The notes below the pieces were generated by a model that saw only the letters and a program-made list of their open reading frames with translations, had not been told where the DNA came from and searched no databases. Source: Bromus sterilis (taxonomy: Eukaryota > Streptophyta > Magnoliopsida > Poales > Poaceae). Taken from it: a stretch of DNA of 64,000 nucleotides. Shown here piece by piece: positions 44,568 to 56,752 of this stretch. Made by a program: the position numbers and the translations under genes. Position 1 is the first letter of the stretch. Each line of letters begins with the position of its first letter. The stretch is taken from contig OX465597.1 in the NCBI GenBank assembly GCA_950022295.1, forward strand, positions 192,819,016-192,883,015, written 5' to 3'.

Positions 44568-45818
44568 TTATTTAGTTAACTCATGCATTTTTAATATCAA
44601 TTCAGCACGTTGCTTGGCATCAAAATTAACCTTCTCCGAAGATGGAAGAGGAAGCAAATCAATAGGTGCACGAGGTAGAAAACCATAAACAATCTCAAAA
44701 GGGCACATTTTAGTGGTAGAATGAAATGAACGATTATAAGCAAATTCAATATGAGGTAAACATTCTTCCCACATTTTTAAGTTACTCTTTAAAACAGCCC
44801 TAAGCATAGTAGACAAAGTCCTATTGACTACTTCAGTTTGTCCATCAGTTTGGGGATGACATGTAGTACTAAAAAGTAGTTTAGTCCCCAACTTAGCCCA
44901 TAAGCATCTCCAAAAATGGCTAAGAAACTTAGTATCACGATCCGAGACAATAGTATTGGGCACACCATGTAAGCGAATAATCTCTCGAAAGAATAAATCA
45001 GCAACATTAGCAGCAGCATCGCTTTTATGACATGGTATAAAATGTGCCATCTTAGAAAATCTATCCACGACAACAAATATGCTATCCCTCCCCTTATTTG
45101 TTCGAGGCAAGCCTAAAACAAAGTCCATGGATATGTCCTCCCACGGAACACTAGGTACAGGTAAAGGCATGTATAAACCATGAGGATTGAGTCGTGACTT
45201 AGCTTTTTGACATGTAGTGCAGCGAGCAACAAAACGCTCAACATCCCGTATCATCTTTGGCCAAAAGAAATGTGTAGCAAGTACGTCCTCCGTCTTCTTC
45301 ACGCCAAAATGTCCCATTATTCCTCCTCCATGCGCCTCCTGCAACAACAAAAGACGAATAGAGCGAGCTGGAATGCATAGCTTGTTAGAACGGAACACAA
45401 ACCCATCATTAAGCACAAACTTGTTCCATGTTCTACCCTCTCTACAATTCTGCAAAACATCTTTAAATTCCGCATCATGTACATATTGATCTTTGATTGT
45501 CTCTAAACCGAATATCTTGAAGTCAAGTTGTGAAAGCATAGTATAACGACGAGACAAAGCATCAGCAATAATATTATCTTTCCCCTTCTTGTGTTTAATG
45601 ACATAAGGGAAAGTCTCAATAAATTCAACCCACTTAGCATGTCTACGATTAAGTTTTGCTTGACTTCTTATGTGTTTCAAAGATTCATGATCAGAATGTA
45701 TAACAAATTCTTTGGGCCATAAATAATGTTGCCAAGTTTCTAATGTCCGAACAAGAGCATATAATTCCTTATCATAAGTAGAATAGTTCAGACTAGGCCC
45801 ACTCAATTTTTCAGAAAA
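44568..45818 (-). pseudogene. P RNase H end and integrase
   Basis: A 412-codon ORF continuing the gag-pol frame after a TAA at 45821-45819. It begins with RNase H (FVIHSDHESLKHIRSQAKLN, ADALSRR). The integrase zinc finger follows (GHFGVKKTEDVLATHFFWPK, then CTTCQKAKS). Catalytic residues are in ISMDFVLGLP, VSDRDTKFLS and QTDGQTEVVNRT, so D, D and E are all present. Only the flanking stops spoil it. Confidence 0.85.
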
Positions 45819-48800
45819 TTATGCAACAGGTTTAGCATCTTGTAATAACACACCTCCCAAACCAATACCACTAGCATCGCATTCAAGCTCAAAAGTCTTA
45901 TTAAAATCAGGAAGTTGGAGCAAAGGAGCATGTGTTAACTTATCTTTCAATACCGTGAAGGCTTCTTCCTGTGCGGTACCCCAAGTAAAAGGCACATCCT
46001 TGCGTGTAAGCTCATTGAGAGGTGCAGCAATGGTGCTGAAATCTCTCACAAAACGCCTATAGAATCCAGCGAGGCCAAGAAAACTCCTCACTTGTGTGAC
46101 CATTTTGGGCTGCGGCCAACTCTCAATCGCCTCGATCTTGGCTTTATCAACTTCAATTCCCTGCGGAGTAACAACATAGCCAAGAAACGATACTCGGTCG
46201 GTGCAAAAGGTGCACTTCCCAAGGTTACCAAATAAACGTGCATTACGTAGAGCAATAAAAACAGCACGTAAATGATCCAAATGTTCCTCCAAAGATTTGC
46301 TATAAATCAGTATATCATCAAAATAGACTACCACAAATCGTCCAATGAAAGCACGTAAAACCTCGTTCATTAATCTCATGAAAGTGCTAGGTGCATTAGT
46401 TAACCCAAAAGGCATGACTAACCACTCATATAATCCAAACTTAGTTTTAAATGCCGTTTTCCATTCATCTCCTAATTTCATGCGAATTTGATGGTATCCA
46501 CTACGCAAATCAACTTTGGAAAACATGGTAGAGCCACTTAATTCATCAAGCATATCATCTAACCTAGGAATAGGATGACGATAACGAATAGTAATATTAT
46601 TAATGGCTCTACAATCAACACACATACGCCAAGTTCCATCCTTTTTAGGCACTAATATAACAGGAACAGCACAAGGACTAAGGGATTCACGTATGTAACC
46701 TTTGTCGAGTAGCTCTTGTACTTGACGCTGAATCTCCTTCGTCTCCTCCGGATTGGTACGGTATGGCACACGGTTGGGCAGCGAAGCACCGGGAATTAAG
46801 TCAATCTGATGCTCAATCCCTCGAATAGGTGGTAATCCCGGTGGTACGTCTTGTGGAAAGACGTCAATAAACTCCTGCAAAAGGTCAGTGACAACAGGAG
46901 GCAAAGAAGGAGGCAATTCCTCAAATGAAAACAAAGCTTCTTTGCACACAAAAGCATAGCACACATATTGACTAACATCCAAATCCGAAATATCAACCTT
47001 AGTAGCAAGCAAAGTTGGACTAGTCAATTTAATTTCATTAGAAACAGCAGAAGAAGATTTGCTAGTAGTCTTATGTTGTTGCTCAAATTCTTTAGCTGCT
47101 ATCTCATTTTCACTCTTATTTTTCTCCTGTTTAGCTTTACTAGCTCTAGCAAGATCATCTTTCACAATTTGTTCAGGAGACATAGGAAGTAAAGCAATAG
47201 TTTTATCCTGATGAACCAGAGTAAACTGATTTGTCCTACCATGGTGTACAACATTCCTATAAAATTGCCATGGTCTACCAAGTAAAAGAGAGCATGCTTG
47301 CATGGGTACCACATCACAATCAACATAATCAACATATGCAGCAATGCTAAAGTGCACACGAACAGAACGCGTTACCTTAATCTTACCACTATTGTTAAAC
47401 CACTGAATATAGTACGGATGGGGGTGTGGTCTTGTGGTGAGAGATAGCTTCTCCACCAACTCCATGCTCGCCAAGTTGTTGCAACTCCCTCCGTCAATGA
47501 TGATGCGAACCGAACGTTCTTTCACCACTCCCTTTGTGTGGAACAAATTATGCCTCTGGTTTTGCTCGGCCTTCGATACCTGCACACTTAACACACGTTG
47601 AGCAACCAAACTAGCATATTGATCTGCATCATCAGGAGCCATATACTCTATATCATGAGCATCATCATGGGCACCCTGTTCCTCGTGAGCAATGAGAACT
47701 AAAGTCTCCTCATCATAGTTGCTCGCTGACTCATACCCACCATCCGCCGTAATAATCATCACACGCTTGGAGGGACAGTCTTTTGTGAAGTGACCTCCAC
47801 CTTGGCACCTGCGACATTTAATATCACGATCTCGTGTTTGCCCTGTGGAAGCCATGGATGAAGAAGAACTCGCTGCTGGACCACTCTGTGCACCCTTGAA
47901 TGGTGGCGCTGGCTGTTTTGGTGGCTCCCTGTAAGAATGAGCGGTTGAAGTAGATGGTGGTGCAGCAGGACGTGTGGATGTAGAAGGTCCACGCGATGTC
48001 CATGATGTATTTCGTCCTGCAGAAAAGTTAGGTCTCGTAGCGTCCTGTCGATCCTGCACTTCACGTTCAGCTTTACAAGCAAGATGAAACAAACGAGTAA
48101 TAGTAGCATAGTCCTTGTATTCTAGAATAGTTTGTATCTCCCTGTTTAAGCCACCTATAAAACGTGCAAACATAGATTCATTATCCTCTACTAGGCCACA
48201 TCTAATCAATCCAGTTTGTAATTCTTGATAATATTCCTCTACAGAATTTTTTCCTTGTCTCAAACGCTGTAATTTTTGTAGCAATTCATGTTGATAATAA
48301 GGAGGAACCCAGCGAGTACGCATAGCATCTTTTAAAGCAGCCCAAGTAGCTGGAATATTATTAGCATGCAATCTACAATGTTCAGACCACCAAATAGATG
48401 CAAAACCCGTGAATTCACAAACAGCAGCAGTAACACGTCTATTCTCAGGATATTGTAAACACGTAAAGCGTTGTTCAGTTTCTAACTCCCAAGTAAGATA
48501 AGCATCAGGAATATATCTACCCTCAAACGGCTTAAGATTCAATTTAAGTTTAGGCACATGTTCATCATCGCGTACCTGAGGGGGTGGTTGGTGTCGACCG
48601 TGGCGAATGTTGGGACGTGGACGTCCAGCTGGCTGTTCATAGGCCGCTTCTTGTTCCACCTCCTCCTCGTAATCACCCTCGTAGTTGTCGTCCTGGCCGA
48701 CGTCAGAGGCAGCAGCAGCAGTAACTGCAGCAGCAGCAGGAGCACCAGCAGCTTGTCCGCCCGGAAACAGAATACGCCGTGCACGTCGTGGTGGCGGTGG

Positions 48801-49058
48801 CTGTGCTGGAGCGGCCGCAGGCTGTATAGGTAAGCGTGCGAGCAACTCAGTAAACTTGGCATCGAGCTTGGTGTCGATCATCTTCTCCACACCATCAATC
48901 ACCTCTGTAAATCTTTTCTCGATGTCATTCACCTGTTCAGACATCATTTGTGCAAATTTATCATGTAATGCTTTGTTTGTCATATTCTCCCAATCAGGTG
49001 CATCCCGCGCCACTTCATCATGGGATCCTGGCATGGTTAGCAGAAATAGAAAACACAC
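45819..49058 (-). pseudogene. P gag-protease-RT polyprotein
   Basis: A 1079-codon ORF from an ATG at 49058 (an in-frame ATG, MPGSHDEVARD, lies a few codons downstream and may be the real start). Gag lies in residues ~150-340, with an Arg/Pro-rich N-terminus. The CCHC knuckle CRRCQGGGHFTKDC is near residues 412-425 and the protease site IIIDGGSCNNLAS near 520. RT follows, with WRMCVDCRAINNITIRYRHP and the active site YFDDILIYSK near 909. The thumb and the start of RNase H (ELECDASGIGLGGVLLQD) end the ORF at an in-frame TAA. A single gag-pol frame is usual for CRM. Confidence 0.85.
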
Positions 49059-49594
49059 AGAAGTATGATCCTACTTCTACTAATGGGATGTGGGGTGGTG
49101 GAAAGCACAAATCCGTCAAGCTTTTCTTTAGTTCTTACCGATTCTTACCTAGCAGCAGGTGTTGATGTACAACCAACGGGTCAAAACTCTCAGAGATGTG
49201 GTAGAGCGATGGCCAGGAGGTGTCAAAACGCACGATGTAGAATATATGTGGAGCTGTAGGAAGGCTGACAAGTATGGTAGCAAAAGCTCAACAGTAATCA
49301 AAACAGAGATGCAAAGCTGAATAAACACTCAACGTCGGTACTGTGCTGATCCTAGGCTAGACCGTACTAGAGATGCGAGCCTAAAACACCAACGAAAGCA
49401 CGGCGCGGCACGTAATCAACTGAGAAGCACACTCTGAATTTTTTTTTCTCTTTTTTTTTTGCTTTTTTTTTGCGATGCGAGACTGCGGTGGCTGAAAAAG
49501 TGCGAAAAAATCACTATGGTGGCGAACGTCTCAAAATGAGTTTCTGGACCTAAGGAACGTATGGGCACGAAAAATTTTTACCCCCGAAATTTTT
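49059..49594 (-). other. P leader region
   Basis: Upstream of P gag. It holds T runs at about 49441-49475 (A-rich on the element strand). I find no primer-binding site, and at about 49595 the sequence switches to a forward Y-type LTR end (V). The true leader is therefore probably truncated. Confidence 0.5.
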
Positions 49595-50573
49595 GACCTT
49601 AGTTGTGATCTGGCTGGCGGTCTTTTATACACCAACTGGCCCTTAGATGTGCGCAGCTTGGGGCATCGCGATGCGATTTCTCGTGACTCTGTCACGTGCA
49701 CACTTTGTTGTATGATCGAGCCCGCCCTAGACCCCGACTAAGTGATCGGGCTGGAGTTTGTATATGTAAGGGTTATGATTCAATCGATAACATGGTTGAG
49801 GTGACTTGTCTATGAGTATGGGATTTCACCACCCATAATCATTTAGACTTGTGAGCGGGCGATGAGGACCCATCTCAGTTGATTATCCGGCCTGGATGGG
49901 ATGCCCCTCACGTTCGATGCTTTCCGAGAGTGTTCTCTGCTTGGCCTTGTCTGCTTAGACAAGTGGGTACGGCTCTCGGCTCTCCATGTGATTGCATCGT
50001 GACTGGAATTACATATGCATATTCCAGGTCCCGACAGACTTGGTATCAGAGCAGGACTGTCTGTAGGATTATCAAACCCTTGGTCGAAGTCGAGTCTAGC
50101 ATTCTATAGTTATATAGTTACTTGGGTATAGAGGGAACAACGTAAGGCTTCTTTTTCCTCCTTACCCTCATCGATTTGAGTTCTGAGTCACCCTCATCTT
50201 TTCTACGGGATGATAAGACTAGGCTCATCTATGTCTTACTAGAACATCTCGTTGTTTGCTTCCTTGTAGCCGTAGGAAAGTTGTGTTCGGTTTTGTAGAG
50301 TCGTTGTGCTTCCTATTTTGAGACTTCCTATGTAAGTGATGTTGAAATATTGTGAGGATTTCCATTTCTCTTGCAATTACAACCGTTATGCTATCCGAGT
50401 CATTCCAGGTTTCTTCATAATCTGATGCATTTGCAAAATCCTTCCCTCCATTTCGGTTGTCTGTCCATAATAATTATTAGGTGGCATGCCCGACAGTTCT
50501 CTAGAGTTTGTTGTAGGTTTTGTTCTAGAAACCTATAGTGATTCATTTGCCACTCTTCCTCCCAGTTTAGATG
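49595..50573 (+). mobile_element. V: Y-type LTR end, PBS, leader and gag start
   Basis: Forward fragment of another element. 49595-50036 matches the last ~440 bp of the Y LTR and the reverse complement of T, ending CCCGACA. TGGTATCAGAGC at 50041-50052 is a perfect tRNA-Met primer site. A leader without ORF follows, and at 50486 a frame starts MPDSSLEFVVGFVLETYSDS, presumably gag, which is cut after about 30 codons by the P-type LTR at 50574. It shows that Y-type LTRs belong to elements primed by tRNA-Met. Confidence 0.7.
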
Positions 50574-51489
50574 TGATAGAGGCGAAGGTGTCCCGATGTT
50601 TCGATGAGATGGTGGAGATCGATTATGGTGGAGGCGACTTTCACGATCCGACTACGAACGTGCGAAGACGTTGCGCCTTAGCGATCGCTAAACCAACTCC
50701 GAGAGGTTATTGATCCCGCGGATGCACGATCAACCTGACCACGAAGGTCTAATTCCTGCAAGCAATCGAAGAACAAGCAAGAACTAAGAATTGCAATCTG
50801 GATATTGCGAATATAAGATGAATGATTACGAAAGTTGGGGTTCCAATGAGGTCTTGGCCTGGTCGGATGACACAAACGAAGAGCTCGAAGTTGCGGCTAT
50901 GGCTAACTTAAATCTAATTAAAACCCAAGTCTAAACGACGCCCTAAGGGCTGTATATATGGGGGAACAGAGGGGATTTTCGTGACCCCTTGGAGGTGGGG
51001 TCCGAAAACAACCCTAACTCGGTTTCCCCACACATACGGACTCTAAAAACATCCTATAATGTGGTATTTCGAAATTACATGGGCCCAGCCCAATATTAAG
51101 GTGACGCAGCACCTATATTTGCTCTTGGACGAAAATAATGAAGTGGCATCTCGTGTATTTCGTCCAAGCCTTCATGCATGCCTTATGGTGGCTTCAAAGT
51201 GCAAAAATCCCCACTGGAAGCTCCATTGTTCTTTCCCGCGCGCGCACCTTCTTCTCCATGCTTGATCCCGCTCCAATGACCGTCCTTCTTGTCCATGCTA
51301 GGTCCTTCATTCATAAGCAAAACAAAAGTATCTAATTTAGGCAGCATCATATGGTCATGAACATTAGAAGGATTTGCAAGAAATGAAAGTACCTGATAAT
51401 TTAGTTGACGTGCACATGCTCTAGTAACTGGTCCAGTATGTGTAGTTGGTGAAGATGTGGGTGTAACATTAGTAGAGATGTCCTCATCA
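50574..51489 (-). mobile_element. P-type LTR, second copy
   Basis: 916 bp, about 99% identical to 43338-44253 in the same orientation. If P were an ordinary insertion this would be its 5' LTR, with P leader on its left. Instead V lies on its left (flank AGATG) and a Z LTR piece on its right (flank GTTCA). Neither matches the other or TGTTT at 43333-43337. Confidence 0.85.
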
Positions 51490-51813
51490 GTTCACCTCGC
51501 GCTGGAACCGTTCCGAAAACACTTTCCGGCACGCTATAAAAATATCCCGTTTAATTATTAAACGGGGTTTTTCGTTCCGTTGGCTGCGGCTGGTCTCGTG
51601 CGCTTTTCGCGACGGTGATCGGGTGAAACCCGGTGTCGCAAAGGTCGAGTGTCAGGGTGGCAAGGGTCGGTCTCCGTCCGATACGAGATAAGAGGGGGGG
51701 AAATAATCGCCGATCAATAAATCGGGGATGCAAACACCGCAAACAAATCAGACAATCAAACAATTCACACCGAAAACAAAAATTTTAATTTTTGTGAAAA
51801 CTGGGCTGTTACA
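51490..51813 (-). mobile_element. Z 3' LTR, proximal 324 bp
   Basis: Corresponds to 55806-56127 of the intact Z LTR and starts, on the minus strand, TGTAACAGCCCAG at 51813. With 33845-36593 it makes up one LTR from which about 645 bp (counterpart of 55160-55805) is missing. Confidence 0.8.
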
Positions 51814-52412
51814 GGCAACACCACCAACAAGGGATCTCGTCCCGAGATCCAGGACGATCCGGGGGAGAGGGGGAGAGAGAAGAGAGTCGACGATCTTCAA
51901 CACCACCAACAAGGGACTCTGCTCCATGTCGACGTCGAACTTCGGTTGAGATAGATTTCCGCAGAGAGACGGTAACGTCGGAAAAACGAAACCGTCAGTG
52001 ACAAGAGGAAGAACGATCGCGAAAACTAGATCAAGGGATAGTGATTTTCGACGCAAGTCGTAAAAACACCGGACAAAAGGATGGATGGCAATGAATGACC
52101 CAGATGACATCCGAAACCGAAGAAGCTAAAGGTACTACAAGAATTCCCACCTGAGCTCGGAATCGAGACAATACGCTGCAAGCAAGGCATTGTAACGGTT
52201 CCGATACTCCACACACTCGAGATCCTAGAGTTTGAAGGGGGATAAGTTGAGAGTAAAACACTTACGACACTTGTCCTGACCAGAGCAAAGATAAGGAGTA
52301 AAAAGATTCCTACTCTTTGATAACTAACTTAGTAACTACAAGATAATTTTTGTCTAGACTCGACTTCGGCCAGAGAGGGGATCCTACGGTCGGTAAGGCT
52401 CTGATACCAAGT
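51814..52412 (-). mobile_element. Z internal region, 0.6 kb, noncoding
   Basis: The whole interior of Z between its LTRs. It has a primer site at its right end and, next to the 3' LTR, a minus-strand phrase with GGTGGTGTTG that could serve as polypurine tract. A 19-bp direct repeat (CAACACCACCAACAAGGGA) occurs at 51816-51834 and 51898-51916. No gag or pol; the ORFs are short. Z must have moved with proteins from another element, or it lost its coding part after insertion. Confidence 0.75.
52398..52409 (-). promoter_or_regulatory. Z primer-binding site (tRNA-Met)
   Basis: The minus strand reads TGGTATCAGAGC exactly, three bases after the LTR end. It identifies 52413-56127 as the 5' LTR. Confidence 0.9.
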
Positions 52413-55400
52413 TGTAAGGCCCGATATGCGGTACTGTTCCAGATCTAGGTGTTTCCACCCAGATCCGGGGACGAAGCACATATCGGTCCCACCGCGACAT
52501 ATGACATAGCCATATGCCCCGGATTTCCAACATGATATCACAACATTACAGATACAAGGATACAACATCTCATACAATCGGCATACAACTGCCTGAAATA
52601 CAATACAACAGCGGAAGACACATGTTTGAGTACAGACTACAAGCAAATGCCTACTGGCAAAGAGAAAAGCACCGATCCCATAACCACACGGGTCCAGGCC
52701 CTCCGCCGGGATCCGCCTAACTAGTCGTCGTCGAGTCTCCACGTGAAATGTCGATCACCATACCTGTTGTCGATCAGAACCCTGAAAAGAGTTTGGGGGT
52801 AGTATCATGAGTACAGAGGTACTCAGCATCCAACTGTAGTGGTCATCTGACCCAGCAAGGACTTCATCACTCGTCATTCTAGGACAACTAGTAGTTTACG
52901 GTAAGGAAGAGGTAAGTGGTGAGGTTGCTGCCGCACTAGCATTTATGTAGTGGCTAACGATCTAGAGAGTAAGATAAGAAGCCAAGCATTCGATGAGGAA
53001 TCGCCTCCAACAAGTCTTGCTATCAACTACCTACGCAAACATAACACCTATCCTATCCTTGTCCTCCTCTTCGCATCCCGACGAAGAAGAAGCAGTCAAG
53101 GCACACACACGCGTTGATCAAGTTATATTAAGATTATCTCAGTTGTTGTTGTCTATGAACAAGGAGTAGGTCTCAAGTCGTCCATAACCGTGGACACGGC
53201 TTCTCGAAAAGATTTAACCCTGCAGGGGTGTACCAACTGCCCATTACGAGGCTCCGCACGCACGTCCATCACTCTCAGTTGCTACCCATCATAGGCAACC
53301 ATTTTATGATTTAGTTCCAAGAGATCCGAAACGACAAGTCCCTCTAGCTAACAACGAACAAATCCGGGTGGCCCCCGGTGAGTCGACATCCAACTCAAAA
53401 GCCGGCCGCGCTCTCGAATCGGCCTCTACCGTTTGGACGAGGTCGCGTTAGCTACCCAAACAGATGTGGGAATCCCCCTAGCTTCCAGGTGTGGACCAAC
53501 AAAGAAACCATGTCTCCGCTGGCCCAAGTTGTTTTAAAAGATATCTGCTAGGAGCGACCCGACAAGATATATATGCATGTTTTCAAATGGTAAATCAGCT
53601 TGGGCCACCACTAGAAATGTTTGAAGCTAGATAGGTAAGAAAAGGGGACCCCATAAAATCCCACATGCGGTTAGGCACGCTCAGTCTTAAAACCAATACC
53701 CGGAACTCGGATCCTAGGTGACTCGAATGGAACAAAGCGTCGGGGCGGGATAGCCTAAACCTTCCATCCTTCGTCGAATATAGTCAACATTAATAATAAT
53801 AATCATATCATCAACAATAATATAATAATGTGATATCCCAAACCCAGGAGTAACAGGTAACATCGTAGCATCCTAAGCATGCATACTAAGCAGGGGCTGA
53901 GCAACAAGCAAAAGTAACATAGCAGTACAAGGTTTGCTGGGAGGGGACATGGCTGTATCGTTTTAAAAGAGGCTGTAAACATGTGGTAGGATCAAACATC
54001 AAGCCTAACCTATACTAGCATGCAAACCGCTGGTTGAAATAGAATGGATCATAAGTAATGCATAGTCCTTGCCTGTTGATAAGTCGGGTTCCAAAGGTGT
54101 AAGATCGCAAGCTCGCATCGTCTCCGAGAGGTACCCGCGGGAGCACACAAGAAGTAAACACTGGAAAGAAATCAACGGTGCACCACTATTACTACGGAGC
54201 AACACAAGATCAAGAAGACAACACAAGGAACGGCAACGCGATACGGATCTATCGTCGAGAACAGTTACTAACGATTTAAGTGGAGTACTCGTCACACACG
54301 ACGAATGCCGCACGTTTACGGTGGTTCAAGTTGTTTAGCTACAGGTGATCAACCAACGGTTATTAACATGGCAACTCAAGCAAGCATGGCATAGCACACA
54401 AACATGGCAAAAGGTGAAGCACAAAGTAAACTATCTATGCTAGTCAATTTAAGTGGGGTGAAATCCTAGACATGCAAACTATTGCGGACCCCACGATAAA
54501 TATTGCATTTGGTACAGTTTTTACCCTAAACAATATTTTATTATTTTTATTAGCAAGCAACAGCAGCAAAAACACAATCTACATGCAATTCTAGTCAAGT
54601 TACATATAAAGAACATTTCAAACAGAGCAACAGATAAAAAGTTATAGCAGTTACAGTTTCAGTGGCAGGCAGTGTAATTAGCAGTCAAACAGCATGTAAA
54701 CAAAGTCAAACATGGCAACAAAGCACAAATTATTAAACTAGACACAAAACTAAGCAAGTTTCATATTTAAATCGTCGCAATCGGAGCTACGGTTAAAAAG
54801 TTACGGCACTGTAAAAATCCTAATACAAACTGCCTAATTAAATAAAAACAACTAGCAGAAAAAAAAACTAGCTAGGCCGAAATCTACTGGGCCCAACTAA
54901 CAAAAAAAAATAACAGAAAAATAAAAAAAAACGGGCAGCAGGCGCCTCACCCACGGGCTGAGGCCCACTGGCCTGGGCTGGCTCGGCTGGGGCAGGCCGT
55001 GGCTGCTGGGCCTGGCGCGGCCCACCTGGCCGGCTGGCTGCGGTTGGAGCGGGCGCACGCTTCGTGCTCCTCCCCGAGCGGGAGCGGTAGGCGGCGGCGG
55101 CTTGCTCGGCTCGCCGGCCGGCCGCGCGACGAGACGGCGAGGGGGAGGTCGAGGCGGACGCAGGGAAGGGGAGGCGCCGCAAGGTGGCACTGGATCGGGC
55201 CGGTGGAAGGGCGGAGGCGTGGTTCCAAGGGGCGGCGGCGAGCTTCTCCAAGCTCCGTCCATGGCGCCATGGCTGCGGTTCCTTGCTACACAAAGAGAGA
55301 GAGGTGAGAGGGAGAAAGAAGAAGAGAGGGGAGACGAAGGGAGAGGAGGAAGGAGGGGCCGGGCGCGGCTCCTTGCTGCTGCTCCGGCGGCCGCTGCATC

Positions 55401-56127
55401 GGGACGGCGGCGCTGGCTACGCCCACGGGCGCAGAAGGCGGCTTCGGGCATGGCTTCTTGGTTAGAGAGAGAGAGGAGAGCCTCCAGGCGACATGGCACA
55501 TCCACGGCCGTCGGATCTGACGATCTGACGGCCCAAAACTCATTGGGCTGATTCCAGATCTGGGAGCTAGGGTTTGCTGCGAAAATTGGGGTATTGGGGT
55601 CAGATCTGGGGCTGGTGGCTGCCTGGGGAAACCCTAAGTGGGGTGGTGGTCTTTATATATCATGGGTGGCTGGCAGTTTGCAAAAACATCATCGGTTTTT
55701 CTCTCGCGCGCACGGTGCTCACGTTTCTGACTGCCGGGGGTCTGCAGTACCTCCGATTCGGGTAAAACTTCGAACTGCGCGATCAGTGCGTCGAGCCGGA
55801 GGCGTTCACCTCGCGCTGGAACCGTTCCGGAAACACTTTCCGGCGCGCTATAAAAATATCCCGTTTAATTATTAAACGGGGTTTTTCGTTCCGTTGGCTG
55901 CGGCTGGTCTCGTGCGGTTTTTGCGACGGTGATCGGGTGAAACCCAGTGTCGCAAAGGTCGAGTGTCAGGGTGGCAAGGGTCGGTCTCCGTCCGATACGA
56001 GATAAGAGGGGGGGAAATAATCGCCGATCAATAAATCGGGGATGCAAACACCGCAAACAAATCAGACAATCAAACAATTCACACCGAAAACAAAATTTTT
56101 AATTTTTTTGAAAACTGGGTTGTTACA
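52413..56127 (-). mobile_element. Z 5' LTR (3.7 kb)
   Basis: Complete LTR of 3715 bp, minus-strand start TGTAACAACCC at 56127 and end GGGCCTTACA at 52413. The GC-rich section 54950-55550 has overlapping ORFs on both strands (up to 202 codons), rich in Ala, Pro and Arg. I judge these noncoding because the part that is also present in the other LTR shows no codon-like pattern of change and nothing matches a family. The palindromic block is at 53182-53234. Confidence 0.85.
53182..53234 (-). repeat. Shared palindromic block, Z 5' LTR
   Basis: Identical in layout to 34613-34665, with CCCTGCAGGG at 53218-53227. About 0.8 kb from the LTR 3' end. Confidence 0.75.
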
Positions 56128-56250
56128 GTATTTCCCCATAAGCAACGAACCAAGAGTAGAGGTGTCCATAAGGACAAAAAGTAGCAACAACAAAATAAAA
56201 ACAGAAATATAAAAGCTTCCTTACCACCTTAACTTACTAATATTGCTACG
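56128..56250 (-). pseudogene. ATH2 gag start and leader
   Basis: Leader between the ATH2 primer site and the Z insertion. An ATG at 56169-56167 opens 14 codons (MDTSTLGSLLMGKY) before Z interrupts. The frame agrees with the gag body at 33844-33438 once Z and one 5-bp duplication are disregarded. Confidence 0.7.
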
Positions 56251-56269
56251 CTCCCCAGCAACGGCGCCA
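56251..56269 (-). promoter_or_regulatory. ATH2 primer-binding site (tRNA-Asp type)
   Basis: The minus strand reads TGGCGCCGTTGCTGGGGAG, almost the canonical Athila site complementary to tRNA-Asp. It lies about 12 bases after the apparent LTR end GGTGATCA, a spacing larger than in most gypsy elements but in keeping with Athila. Confidence 0.8.
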
Positions 56270-56281
56270 GAAAACAGTAGT

Positions 56282-56670
56282 TGATCACCCTCAATAGTAG
56301 GGGATCGATTGTAGCATTTTCGATAAATAAGAGTTTCAAACCCAACGAGGAGCAGAAGGTATTAGTAAGTGACTTTGGTAAAGAAATAACTGCAACCGGT
56401 GGAAGATAACTTTTTAGGGGTTTACGGTATAAGAAACAAGAAGGTAAAAACAAGGATGGTAAAAGATACTGAGGAGCAACAAGTGTTCTTAAGAAAAGGT
56501 TAAGCCTAGCAACTGAACTTATAAAGGCTAAAGTGTTCTTGAGGACACACGGGAGAGATAGTCACGTGCTTTCGCCATATTCCGTATCGGTACTATGTTT
56601 TGTGTTGATAACTGTTGAGTGTGTGGATCTATGCTAGTACACCTTCTAGACTAAGATAAGTGCACTCTTA
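56282..56670 (-). mobile_element. ATH2 5' LTR, 3' part
   Basis: LTR sequence between the primer site and Copia element N. The plus-strand start TGATCACCC is the likely LTR end. It continues at 59156. Its last five bases (TCTTA) are one copy of the N target duplication. No ORF. Confidence 0.7.
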
Positions 56671-56752
56671 TGTTGAAGTTGATCCAAATTCATTCATGAA
56701 GTTAAGAGGAAACTTCTGACGGAGCGGAGCGGAGGCCCGTCGCCGGTAGGCT
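56671..56752 (+). mobile_element. N 5' LTR remnant
   Basis: 82 bp identical to the start of the 3' LTR (TGTTGAAGTTGATCC and onward to CGCCGGTAGG). The deletion junction is at about 56752. Confidence 0.85.

Larger units (their letters stand above)
43338..49594 (-). mobile_element. P: CRM-type chromovirus (Ty3/gypsy)
   Basis: Minus-strand gypsy element with 3' LTR at 43338-44253, pol and gag to 49058 and a leader to about 49594. A second LTR copy sits at 50574-51489. Pol reads on into the 3' LTR, and the LTR begins TGATGAGGACATC on the minus strand. Both are features of the CRM clade, which includes the centromeric elements of cereals. Only two in-frame stops break some 1700 codons. The PBS and the contact to the 5' LTR are missing. 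Confidence 0.8.

Noticed and set aside
49595..50573. V as the missing 3' half of U
   Set aside because: V has its own LTR end, primer site and gag start, and its LTR is Y-type (ends CCCGACA), unlike U (ends CCTTACA).
54897..55551. Overlapping ORFs of 102-202 codons on both strands, rich in Ala, Pro, Arg
   Set aside because: They lie in the GC-rich part of the Z LTR on both strands at once, match no family and have low-complexity composition. High GC lowers stop frequency, which explains their length.
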